The position numbers were made by a program, and so were the translations under genes. Below are positions 54,881-63,121 of a DNA stretch of 64,000 nt, piece by piece. This DNA comes from Acinetobacter sp. NCu2D-2 (GTDB taxonomy: Bacteria; Pseudomonadota; Gammaproteobacteria; Pseudomonadales; Moraxellaceae), in contig NZ_CP015594.1 in the NCBI RefSeq assembly GCF_001647675.1, positions 1,240,001-1,304,000 of the forward strand, given 5' to 3'. The notes beneath the pieces are model-generated. The model was not told where the DNA came from and made no database searches. It worked only from the letters and a program-made list of their open reading frames with translations. Position 1 is the first letter of the stretch, and every line of letters begins with the position of its first letter.

Positions 54881-56434
54881 ATGACAAAATTGCATTTGAT
54901 GTGGGTGGCTTTATTTTTCAATCTTTTTTTGCTGACAGGTTGTGATTTAGCCGCTAATACAGCCCAATCCGCAAAAATGACACCCATACACGCTGATCAT
55001 TGGTTTACATCTGAAAAATCAAAGCAAAATTTGCAGCAAGGACAGACTGCATATTTACCGTTATATGACGGATTTATGAGTATTTCTGCACGTCTCTATA
55101 TTATTAACCGTGCCAAATATAATTTAGATTTACAGTATTACATTTGGGAAGATGACCATATTGGTAATTTAATGTTAAGCCAATTGCTAAAAGCCGCCGA
55201 TCGTGGTGTGAAAGTCAAACTATTAATTGATGATCAAAATGGCACTAAGTTGGACGACACCTTAAGAACACTTAGCCAACACCCTAATTTTGAAATTCGG
55301 ATTTTTAACCCTTACAAATTTAGACATTTCCGAGTTTTGGATTACGGCCTACGTATGCGCCATGTGAACCACCGTATGCACAATAAATTAATTGTTGCAG
55401 ATGGCAGCGTTGCTGTAACAGGCGGACGTAATATCAGTAGTGAATATTTTGATGCCAGTTATCAATTTCAGTTTACCGATGTTGATATTTTCTTTGCAGG
55501 CACAGCGGTTAAGGATGCCAACCAAAGTTTTACACAATTTTGGAACGATGACCTAGGTTATGACATTCGTCAAATCGCCCGCAAAAATACACATATAGAT
55601 GATTTAAAAAATTTACGTCGGTCATTTGCCCATGATTCAGGCGCAGAACAGAAATTAAAACAACGTATAGAACTTGCGGAAAAAGAAATAGCCAAACAGC
55701 TTGAGCTACAGCCTGTGCAATGGGCAAAAGCGCATTTCGTTGCCGATCATCCGAATAAAATTCGTGGGCAAGCCCAAGATGCTGAGTATATCTATGATCA
55801 AATGATTCAAATTATGGGTGAGCCACAGCAACATTTGGAATTGGTCTCGGCCTATTTTGTTCCAACACAAACCGGAACGGACTATTTAACTAAACGCGCT
55901 AAAAATGGCTTAAATGTCAGAATATTAACCAATTCTTTTTTAGCCAATGATGTCGCGATTGTGCATGCGTATTATCAACAATACCGTAAAGCCCTATTAG
56001 AAAGTGGCGTGCAATTATGGGAGTTTAAACCTTATATCGAACGCCCAAACCGCACATGGTATGAAAAAATGACTGGCAATATTATTCCAGCTAAAAATAA
56101 AAACAGCTCGAGTTTGCATGCTAAATTTTTTGATGTAGATGGCAAGGTATTTATTGGCTCATTTAATTTTGATCCACGATCCGCCAATTTAAATACAGAG
56201 GTTGGATTGGTGATTGAATCTCAAGCCATACAAGATCAAATCACACAAAACTTAAATCATTACTTACCCCGAATCGCCTATGAGCTAAAGTTAGATAAAA
56301 ATGGAGAAATCATCTGGCTAGATCATGGAAAAAATAAAGCGACGATTCAACATACAGTTGAGCCTGAAACCACAAAATTTCAGCGTTTTATGATAAATAC
56401 CGTAGCAAAAACACCATTTGAATGGATGATGTAA
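54881..56434 (+). CDS. Phospholipase D-family lipoprotein (cardiolipin synthase-like)
   Basis: A 517-residue protein with a lipobox (FNLFLLTGC, cysteine at about residue 21), so it is probably anchored to a membrane on the periplasmic side. The two HKD motifs are HNKLIVADGSVAVTGGRN and LHAKFFDVDGKVFIGSFNFD. The architecture resembles ClsC-type cardiolipin synthases and PLD-family lipoproteins of Acinetobacter. Substrate (cardiolipin synthesis or phospholipid cleavage) is not settled by sequence. It is divergent from the alcohol dehydrogenase gene. Confidence 0.87.
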   Translation: MTKLHLMWVALFFNLFLLTGCDLAANTAQSAKMTPIHADHWFTSEKSKQNLQQGQTAYLPLYDGFMSISARLYIINRAKYNLDLQYYIWEDDHIGNLMLSQLLKAADRGVKVKLLIDDQNGTKLDDTLRTLSQHPNFEIRIFNPYKFRHFRVLDYGLRMRHVNHRMHNKLIVADGSVAVTGGRNISSEYFDASYQFQFTDVDIFFAGTAVKDANQSFTQFWNDDLGYDIRQIARKNTHIDDLKNLRRSFAHDSGAEQKLKQRIELAEKEIAKQLELQPVQWAKAHFVADHPNKIRGQAQDAEYIYDQMIQIMGEPQQHLELVSAYFVPTQTGTDYLTKRAKNGLNVRILTNSFLANDVAIVHAYYQQYRKALLESGVQLWEFKPYIERPNRTWYEKMTGNIIPAKNKNSSSLHAKFFDVDGKVFIGSFNFDPRSANLNTEVGLVIESQAIQDQITQNLNHYLPRIAYELKLDKNGEIIWLDHGKNKATIQHTVEPETTKFQRFMINTVAKTPFEWMM

Positions 56435-56593
56435 TGACAAGGCAATGATACAATTTACTCATTTGTCAATTTTAATCAAATAAAGCGTCAATTTTTTTAT
56501 GGCAATAGTTTATGAAATAGATTTTACCTGAACGTCATATTGATCTAAAATTACACTTTTCTCGTATTCTGCGAAATTTTTCGCTCATTTCCC

Positions 56594-57031
56594 ATGCAAT
56601 TTTTTGATTTAAACCGTCAATTCAAGTTAAGTGATATTTTAACCCCCTACAAAACCTTAGATGAGCTTGCCCAACAAGAATGGTTTTTATCAAAAGTTCG
56701 GGTGGAACACGACTGCTTATCAGATTCAGACGTTCTTGAAGGACAAGCCGTTTTAAAATCCAATGAAAATATTCAAATTGAATTGGAATGGCTTATTCAA
56801 GATACGGGTTACGAGCTGCAAGTGCTGTTTAAAGGCATAGAGACTGAAGCCAATGAAGAAACCTTGGTTATGGTCAAAGGTGCGCAGTTAGTTGATTCAC
56901 AGCAGCAGTTAATTACAGCTCAGACACTCAGTCTTTGGATTGATGGCACGTTATTGCCAATGCTACCGCATATTCGTCGTGAGATTAAATCCCGTCTTAA
57001 TCTTTGGGATTATGTGGAATACGATGGTTAA
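56594..57031 (+). CDS. Conserved hypothetical protein (145 aa)
   Basis: A soluble acidic protein with no recognised motif. It opens MQFFDLNRQFKLSDILTPYK and ends SRLNLWDYVEYDG. The alternating hydrophobic pattern in the middle (NIQIELEWLIQ, YELQVLFKGI) suggests a beta-sheet domain. It is monocistronic. It is convergent with the DUF2726 gene. Function is unassigned. Confidence 0.72.
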   Translation: MQFFDLNRQFKLSDILTPYKTLDELAQQEWFLSKVRVEHDCLSDSDVLEGQAVLKSNENIQIELEWLIQDTGYELQVLFKGIETEANEETLVMVKGAQLVDSQQQLITAQTLSLWIDGTLLPMLPHIRREIKSRLNLWDYVEYDG

Positions 57032-57079
57032 ATCGAAATTAGAAAAGTAAGGTAATAATTCTCGGATCGTTATGATTTA

Positions 57080-57616
57080 TTATTTCTGCCCAATTTCAGT
57101 GTCTTCTCCATTTGGGTTTGGACTTTTTTCTTGTGGTATAGATGGTATTAGAAAACCCAACTGTTTTTTCATTTGTTCAAGATTAGGCTGACTTGCAAAT
57201 CTTACGACACGATACCCAGCTTTAGAACATAGCTCATCCCGTTGTCGATCTTGATCAGCACGATTACGGTGACTGTTATCATCCAGTTCAATTAAACATG
57301 CAACCTGATAATCGCCATCTAAAATGACAAAATCGATGATCTTACGATTATAAGTTGCGCGTGTTGCATAGTCTTTTGAATATAAAAAGGCACTAAATGA
57401 AACTTGTGAAAAAATTGTATATTGGGGCAAAAGTTGTTTTAGCTTTTCATATAAATGTATTTCATTTTCCGTCATGATTCTTTTAGATGAAATTTCACCC
57501 GTTGCACTTTTAGATTTTGACTTCCTATCTTGTACATTATTCTTTTGAGACCTCAATATAAATTGAAATGCTATAAAAATAATAATAATCGTAAGAATCA
57601 GCCACATCTGAATCAT
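57080..57616 (-). CDS. DUF2726 protein with N-terminal membrane anchor
   Basis: A 178-residue protein. Residues 1-22 form a membrane anchor (MWLILTIIIIFIAFQFIL). The rest is a DUF2726 domain related to restriction-endonuclease-like (PD-(D/E)XK) folds: KIIDFVILDGDYQVACLIEL contains the D...ExD-like core, followed by DDNSHRNRADQDRQRDEL. The family is found with nucleases and topoisomerase-like fragments. The gene lies 39 bases after a UDG-like gene on the same strand. Its biological role is unknown. Confidence 0.82.
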   Translation of the reverse strand: MIQMWLILTIIIIFIAFQFILRSQKNNVQDRKSKSKSATGEISSKRIMTENEIHLYEKLKQLLPQYTIFSQVSFSAFLYSKDYATRATYNRKIIDFVILDGDYQVACLIELDDNSHRNRADQDRQRDELCSKAGYRVVRFASQPNLEQMKKQLGFLIPSIPQEKSPNPNGEDTEIGQK

Positions 57617-57655
57617 CCTCTCTTTATTTATACATTGCTTTTGTTTTTAGCTTTC

Positions 57656-58246
57656 TTAAAGTAAGCCTATTTCCTTAAATAAGTTTAAGTAGGCTTCTGC
57701 TTTTATTTCAAGTTTTAGTGGATATGCACGAGATGACGATGGCATACGATGTAAAGTTATTGTTCGATTAGCAAAATAGCCTTGTGAACTTTGACCAATA
57801 GTTGGTTTTTCAACATTCATAGGCATATTCAACATCAGTGTATCGGTCGCTTTATCACCTGTCGTCATAATATGTGTGCATTCAGGCATTTTTTCTAAAA
57901 GTTTAGTTAAATCTGTGGGTGTAACGATTTCTAAAAATTTATCCGATGCATTGCCTTTAAGCCGTTTGACTTGATACGCCGTATCAAAGATCGCAATGCC
58001 CTTTTCTGTTAAAAAATCTCGAATGGATTGTTCATGAAAATTTTTATTCGGGATATCTAAAAAATAGTCTTTGTTGTTAAAGAAACACAAGCCGAATATA
58101 CGCCACATGTCGTTTTGGTAATTGGGATAATAAAAACGCATTTTCCAACGAGTTTCAGGCGGTGGGAAACTCCCCAGCATCAATAGTTTGGCATTGCTTG
58201 GAGTAAATGGCGCTAAAGGATGCGTTTCTATTTCAATATCAAGCAT
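57656..58246 (-). CDS. Uracil-DNA glycosylase-family protein
   Basis: A 196-residue protein of the UDG fold. The motif LLMLGSFPPPETRWKMRFYY with NYQNDMWRIFG matches the mismatch-specific/uncharacterised UDG-like branch in which GSFPP replaces the GQDPY motif. A later block MPSSSRAYPLKLEIKAEAY is the His/Ser-type motif region. It may excise a damaged base or be a non-catalytic relative. It precedes the DUF2726 gene; the pair may be co-transcribed. Confidence 0.82.
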   Translation of the reverse strand: MLDIEIETHPLAPFTPSNAKLLMLGSFPPPETRWKMRFYYPNYQNDMWRIFGLCFFNNKDYFLDIPNKNFHEQSIRDFLTEKGIAIFDTAYQVKRLKGNASDKFLEIVTPTDLTKLLEKMPECTHIMTTGDKATDTLMLNMPMNVEKPTIGQSSQGYFANRTITLHRMPSSSRAYPLKLEIKAEAYLNLFKEIGLL

Positions 58247-58352
58247 AGAATTTTATTTTTAAATAATGAGTATTGGATTTTAGACCTTTATTGCTTCGGT
58301 ATAAATCTGTACTTCATTTTTTAGTATATGAGATGAGTTTTATTCATCATAT

Positions 58353-58378
58353 AAAAAGCCCATCGAAGTGATGAGCTT
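58353..58378 (-). terminator. Probable terminator after small lipoprotein gene
   Basis: AAGCCCATC and GATGAGCTT pair with one mismatch around GAAGT, with poly-A on the left (poly-T on the minus strand). Confidence 0.6.
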
Positions 58379-58382
58379 AGTT

Positions 58383-58508
58383 TTATTTATCTTGATCCAT
58401 AGAATGTGGGGTCGTAGATTGGTCTTGTTGGTTGGTATCTGTATCACGCTTCTGACAAGCAGACAAACCGACCATCAACACTAAACTTAAAATCGCTACA
58501 GCTTTCAT
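58383..58508 (-). CDS. Small lipoprotein (41 aa)
   Basis: A short gene not evident from length alone: it reads MKAVAILSLVLMVGLSACQK, a signal peptide with lipobox LSAC (cysteine 18), followed by a short polar tail rich in Gln, Asp and Thr ending MDQDK. The lipoprotein signature and its own terminator support it as real. The role is unknown. Confidence 0.7.
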   Translation of the reverse strand: MKAVAILSLVLMVGLSACQKRDTDTNQQDQSTTPHSMDQDK

Positions 58509-58611
58509 CCGTCTTCTCTGTAATGAACTCAAGTTTTAATCTAACAAAAACCATTTTAGCCAATGTTATTTTATGCAATAAAATAGCCTTGATTTGTTAG
58601 TAAATCACACT

Positions 58612-59328
58612 CTAAAACTGTTTGCGAATTTTATTAGCCACTTCTTTGCCCCATAAGGCATAAATTTCTTTGCTTGGATGAAAACCGTCATCAGCCATGC
58701 TTAGATTGAGTTTTTTATAACTTTCAACATCATACTCGATCCATTGTAGATTATGTCGTTCTTCCACCAAGCGATTAAGTTTCTGATTCATTTCATGCGC
58801 ATATTTACCAAATAACCAACCTAAAGGTTTTGGTAGTGCTGGGAACATATTCATCGGAGGAACACCCGCCGCAATAATTAATGAGGGTGAAAACTTTTCA
58901 TCAATGAACTTGTACATATTTTGCTGGTTTTCAATCCAGTTATCGGGATCCATAAATTTCAATACATCATTTACTCCCACAGATGTAATCACAACATCAT
59001 AATGTGTACTGTCTAAACGTCCAAAGTTCTGAATTACTTTTGGTGTGGTATGGCCTGATTTTGCATGTAATTTCCATTCAATCGCATATTCATTTTCCAG
59101 CTCTTTGAGAATGGCACCAGATAATGCATCTTGTTGCGATTGGACACCCACACCTGCAGCTGCGGAATCACCCAATATAAGTATAGATAACGGTTTCCCC
59201 TGACCCCAGTTTCCTTGGCGTGTACCTTCTGGCTCTGGTAAACGAGGTGTATTTTTTTTTACTTTTTTGCCCTGAAAAAGTAGAATAGGTATAAGTGCAA
59301 TGGTCGTGAATTTAAGCAACATGGCCAT
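58612..59328 (-). CDS. SGNH/GDSL hydrolase
   Basis: A 238-residue esterase or lipase of the SGNH superfamily. Block I GDSAAAGVGV holds the nucleophile serine, block III is SVGVNDVLKF, and block V DGFHPSKEIYALW holds the catalytic Asp/His. The N terminus has a hydrophobic segment, so membrane anchoring or export is possible. ATGs at 59328 and 59322 are both plausible starts. Single gene. Confidence 0.87.
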   Translation of the reverse strand: MAMLLKFTTIALIPILLFQGKKVKKNTPRLPEPEGTRQGNWGQGKPLSILILGDSAAAGVGVQSQQDALSGAILKELENEYAIEWKLHAKSGHTTPKVIQNFGRLDSTHYDVVITSVGVNDVLKFMDPDNWIENQQNMYKFIDEKFSPSLIIAAGVPPMNMFPALPKPLGWLFGKYAHEMNQKLNRLVEERHNLQWIEYDVESYKKLNLSMADDGFHPSKEIYALWGKEVANKIRKQF

Positions 59329-59416
59329 ATCTAAAATGATGAATTATTATAAATTTTATACTGATTTATAAATTTTCACATAACTATTTATTGGATTATT
59401 AACATTAAATGATTTA

Positions 59417-59446
59417 TTAAAAATCCCGCTAATAAGGCGGGATTTT
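59417..59446 (-). terminator. Terminator after second desaturase gene
   Basis: AAAATCCCGC and GCGGGATTTT pair around TAATAAG. Confidence 0.85.
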
Positions 59447-59456
59447 TAAATTTATT

Positions 59457-60518
59457 TTATTTTGCGTTTACTTCATTCCAGCGGTTCATACGCTTGAATG
59501 TGCCAATATCATTAAAACGGACACCCACTTCTTTCATGACTTTGTGCGCCGTTTTTGCAGTCATTTGACGAATATAAAACGGTTCTTTAACCACAAAGTG
59601 ATGAATTGCATGGGTTGCACCAAAGTTAAAACAAAACAATTGAAAAGGTGCTAACCACCATGGATTTAAAACTTGAGTCTGTTTAATCACATCACGAGGA
59701 TCAATGTCACCATAATAATGCATGTTTGAGCTCACAAACTGTAAGCTAAATGAACGTAAGTAATTCGGTAAGACCCAAATAACTGCGAGTAGATTAACCC
59801 ATGGCATCATTTCTATCACAGTTTCAGACCACAACATTTCATAGCCAAATACAGATGCAATTAAGTTTGCACCATGGTAAACCGCAAACAAATAGCACAA
59901 TCCATAGTAGACAATACTTAAAGGCAAGAAACCTAGAATGTTCATCACACGTGTTAAAATACGTTCTTTTTCCGGTTGTTTTTCGACAAATGCTTCAATC
60001 ATTTTAAACATTTGAATTGGACGTAGATATACCGACATCAGTTGATCGCTCATGACCAAAATACGTCGAATGCCCCATGGCATTCCATTACTGATGCCAC
60101 GCTCTTCTAAATCGCTTTCTGTACCTGAGTATTTATGATGATGTAAATGCATACGGCGGCGTGCCCATGGACTAATCGTATTTGGGCGTGCTAACCATAC
60201 CAGCGCCAGCATCAAATGATGAGCCCAGGGCATTTTTTTAAAATACATATAATGAATCAGATCATGTTCAAGTTCATGCGTCAGTGATGCAAACATTGCA
60301 ATCAATGGCACGGTGACCCATGCATTAATATGGCCATAGACATATGCCATAGCTGAAGCGATCATCCCTGCCCATGCGAAAATTAAAATACTGGCACCAA
60401 TAAAATTCTGATGTTTAAGTATTGGATAACGCTCGCGTAATTCTTCACCAGCCTGAATCACAACTTTTCTAACCTTAGAAATACGCTGTTGATCAGTCAT
60501 ATCCGAAGATAAAGACAT
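59457..60518 (-). CDS. Fatty acid desaturase-family protein
   Basis: A 353-residue membrane di-iron enzyme with three histidine boxes: HELEHDLIH, HLHHHKYSG and HAIHHF. Four or more hydrophobic segments are seen. It resembles the alkane-hydroxylase-like/desaturase group and is distinct from the 22-kb desaturase. No electron-transfer partner is adjacent, so it may borrow one. A TTAATGTACA-type site just upstream is shared with the other desaturase operon. Confidence 0.88.
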   Translation of the reverse strand: MSLSSDMTDQQRISKVRKVVIQAGEELRERYPILKHQNFIGASILIFAWAGMIASAMAYVYGHINAWVTVPLIAMFASLTHELEHDLIHYMYFKKMPWAHHLMLALVWLARPNTISPWARRRMHLHHHKYSGTESDLEERGISNGMPWGIRRILVMSDQLMSVYLRPIQMFKMIEAFVEKQPEKERILTRVMNILGFLPLSIVYYGLCYLFAVYHGANLIASVFGYEMLWSETVIEMMPWVNLLAVIWVLPNYLRSFSLQFVSSNMHYYGDIDPRDVIKQTQVLNPWWLAPFQLFCFNFGATHAIHHFVVKEPFYIRQMTAKTAHKVMKEVGVRFNDIGTFKRMNRWNEVNAK

Positions 60519-60877
60519 AGGGACAACCTTTAATTTATGAACACTTGTACATTAAAGGAATTTAGAAAAAAAAGAAGATCAAAGCGATCATTTTGAGTGA
60601 GTATGTATAAGCTTTAAGCAATATTTACATTTATTATTTAAGTAGATGAAAATAAATACATTTTTTGTATGTTTTATAGACTTAAAATCTCTTTATCTGT
60701 TTATGGATTCATAAATATGAAAAAACATCATATTTAGAAAATTATTCTAATCAAATTGAGAAACAATAGACATTAAATTCTAAATCAACCAAACAATTCA
60801 TATTATAGATGTATGATTTTTAACAATTTTATAATTTATAAAATCCTTTAAATGACATATTTTAAAATTATTATGGG
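60519..60877. other. Gene-free stretch between desaturase and SH3-like protein gene
   Basis: About 360 very AT-rich bases. The only structure I can support is the desaturase operator-like site at 60538-60555. No credible ORF, terminator or RNA gene is seen. Confidence 0.55.
60538..60555 (-). promoter_or_regulatory. Possible desaturase operator (second copy)
   Basis: The plus strand reads TGAACACTTGTACATTAA, 20 bases before the desaturase ATG (minus strand). The minus-strand start TTAATGTACA is identical to the site upstream of the 23.6-kb desaturase operon. Confidence 0.4.
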
Positions 60878-60883
60878 GTGGCA

Positions 60884-61585
60884 ATGGTATATCAGATGAA
60901 TATAAATAAATCAGTTCACGGCAAAAAATCACAGCCAATCATTGCCCAATCTTGGTTAAAAGATCTTCAAAAACATCAGGATAGATTGGATTTCCGTATA
61001 GAAACTCAAGCAATACTAAAAAAGATTATTAAATCACCAAGCATTGAAGAACAACAACAAGATTTGTCTAATAATTATAATCTTCTTCTACAACGACCAC
61101 TGACGAAATTACAAAGCCAGCGTCTATTTCAAGATTTCAACCAACATCATTTGAGTTTTGAATACGCGTTTCAGACTTTTGAGCAAATGTGGCACGATCA
61201 ATGTGTCATTCATCCTGAAACCTTGAAGCGGCTTGATCCACATTATATTAGTCAAAAATTTGCAAATGCAGATACGGCTAGATATCAAAATTATTTAATT
61301 CGACTACTCTTTATATTATTAAGCGTTCATCCTTTAGAGAAACAATTACCAGATTATATTCACGATTATGTGGCGTGGATGAATGGACTTGAAAAAGCGC
61401 AGACAACAGCAAAAGTTACTTTAAGAAGTCAGCCTGATATTCAAAGTGATGTTTTACTTGAGCTACCTAAACATAGCATTGTAAATGTCTATCATGATGA
61501 TAATTCGCTATGGAAAAAAATCCGTTTAGCTGATGTAGCACAGACTCAAGATGGCTATGTGATGTCAGCGTATTTAAAATTCTAA
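60884..61585 (+). CDS. Hypothetical protein with C-terminal SH3-like domain
   Basis: A 233-residue protein. The N-terminal two thirds are helical and not recognised. The C-terminal 60 residues (TLRSQPDIQSDVLLELPKHS, then VNVYHDDNSLWKKIRL and GYVMSAYLKF) look like a bacterial SH3b domain, commonly used to bind cell-wall or protein ligands. The ATG at 60884 has GGGG at the right distance; a GTG two codons earlier is less likely. It has no obvious signal peptide. Confidence 0.72.
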   Translation: MVYQMNINKSVHGKKSQPIIAQSWLKDLQKHQDRLDFRIETQAILKKIIKSPSIEEQQQDLSNNYNLLLQRPLTKLQSQRLFQDFNQHHLSFEYAFQTFEQMWHDQCVIHPETLKRLDPHYISQKFANADTARYQNYLIRLLFILLSVHPLEKQLPDYIHDYVAWMNGLEKAQTTAKVTLRSQPDIQSDVLLELPKHSIVNVYHDDNSLWKKIRLADVAQTQDGYVMSAYLKF

Positions 61586-61600
61586 TTTGAATACATTAAT

Positions 61601-61622
61601 AAAGCCTCAAGTGAGGCTTTTT
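61601..61622. terminator. Bidirectional terminator
   Basis: AAAGCCTC and GAGGCTTT pair around AAGT between convergent genes. Confidence 0.85.
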
Positions 61623-61632
61623 AATTTTCGTA

Positions 61633-62376
61633 TTAACCGAGTTTATTAACTAATTTCAATGGAAGGATTTTCATCGCTAAACCGATTGGCAACCAAGGCC
61701 ATTTCGGTACATATGCTTTTACAGGTGCTTTTTCAATTTCAGCGGCTAATAAACGCGAACCTGTTTTTTCATCGACTTCAAATGGTAATTTTTTCGCACC
61801 TTCATTAATCTCAGTACGGATATAACCCGGGAAAATGGTCGTGACTTTAATCGGTGTATCAATGAGTTCAGCACGAATACCCTCAGCCAAATGTGCCACA
61901 CCTGCTTTACTTGCGCCGTATGCCGTCAAATGTTTTGGCATACCACGCATGGCACTCATAGATGAAATCATCACGAGATGACCTGAGTTTTGTGCACGGA
62001 AAATTTCCACCGCAGCTTCACATTGTGCCAAAGCTGAAATAAAGTTGGTTTCAACTGTTGCTTTGTTAATCGCAAAGTTACCTTTACCAATACGACGACC
62101 TTCGCCCACACCTGCATTAACAATAATGCGGTCAATCGTGCCAAAATCTTCTTTAAATGCACGGAATACTTCAAACACTTGATCGTAATTGGTTACATCT
62201 AAAGTCTTTGCAATCACTTTGATGCCGTATTGGCTTTCCAATTCTTGCTTTAAGCTTTCCAAACGCTCTAAACGACGTGCGCACACCGCCAAGTTATAGC
62301 CCTTTTGTGCAAATTCACGTGCCATGCCTGCGCCAATACCTGAACTTGCGCCCGTGATTAAAATTGTTTTTGCCAT
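61633..62376 (-). CDS. Short-chain dehydrogenase/reductase
   Basis: A 247-residue SDR. The cofactor motif TGASSGIGAGMA, the NAG-type NAGVGEGRR, the catalytic serine in VMISSMSAM and YGASKAG with the Tyr/Lys pair are all present. The ATG at 62376 follows AAGGA at the proper distance. It is the third gene of the minus-strand cluster phosphotransferase, histidine phosphatase, SDR. The substrate is not predictable. Confidence 0.9.
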   Translation of the reverse strand: MAKTILITGASSGIGAGMAREFAQKGYNLAVCARRLERLESLKQELESQYGIKVIAKTLDVTNYDQVFEVFRAFKEDFGTIDRIIVNAGVGEGRRIGKGNFAINKATVETNFISALAQCEAAVEIFRAQNSGHLVMISSMSAMRGMPKHLTAYGASKAGVAHLAEGIRAELIDTPIKVTTIFPGYIRTEINEGAKKLPFEVDEKTGSRLLAAEIEKAPVKAYVPKWPWLPIGLAMKILPLKLVNKLG

Positions 62377-62422
62377 CTTTATTTTCCTTTTTATTTCGTC
62401 ATCCATACATACACAGATTGCG

Positions 62423-63121
62423 TTAGATCCAAGTCAGCAAATTAGGATCTTGTGCTTTGATAAAGTGATGTTCATTTAAACTCAGTAATTGAGGTTCATT
62501 GCCGACTAAACGAAGAGTCGTAATACTGGTATTGGCGATTGCCCAATTCAGTGCAAAAGTTTTTTCAGGACTCAAACCTAAAATTTTCCCCACTGCAACG
62601 GAGATCACACCGCCTGAAGTAAAGACCACTGCATAACGCGGTTGGGTCTGAGCCAGTTCATCACATAAGTTTTGCAAACCAGTCTCAACACGAGATTTAA
62701 AATCAGGCCATGATTCTTCATATTCATGGTGATATTCGCCACCTGTCCAACGCTCAATTGCCCCTGCAAAAATCTTGCTTAAATAAGCACGTGGATTTTC
62801 GTGTTGTGCCACATCGGCCTTTAATAATTCAGGTTGGTTAAATCGTGGTTCATATTGGGCAAAAACTTGTTGATGATTAAACTCATTCCACGCTGAATTG
62901 GTAACAATGTCACTTTCGGGAAAACATTCATCCAAACTTAAACGTGCAGTTTGCTGATGACGTTGCATTGAACCTGCCACAACCATAGGCGCTTCTTTGA
63001 GGATGTCATCAAAATAACGTCCCAAAAGCTGTGCTTGTAATTCACCATTTGGAGAAAGTTTGTCATAGCTCTCAGCACCAAAAGATGCTTGTCCATGACG
63101 AATTAGATAAATCGTGGTCAT
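62423..63121 (-). CDS. Histidine phosphatase-family protein
   Basis: A 232-residue phosphoglycerate-mutase-like phosphatase. The catalytic phosphohistidine motif is IYLIRHGQASFG; EYEESWPDFKSRV and VVFTSGGVISV carry the later conserved acid and basic residues. Overlaps the upstream phosphotransferase gene by 4 bases and is followed closely by the SDR. The substrate is unknown. Confidence 0.87.
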   Translation of the reverse strand: MTTIYLIRHGQASFGAESYDKLSPNGELQAQLLGRYFDDILKEAPMVVAGSMQRHQQTARLSLDECFPESDIVTNSAWNEFNHQQVFAQYEPRFNQPELLKADVAQHENPRAYLSKIFAGAIERWTGGEYHHEYEESWPDFKSRVETGLQNLCDELAQTQPRYAVVFTSGGVISVAVGKILGLSPEKTFALNWAIANTSITTLRLVGNEPQLLSLNEHHFIKAQDPNLLTWI

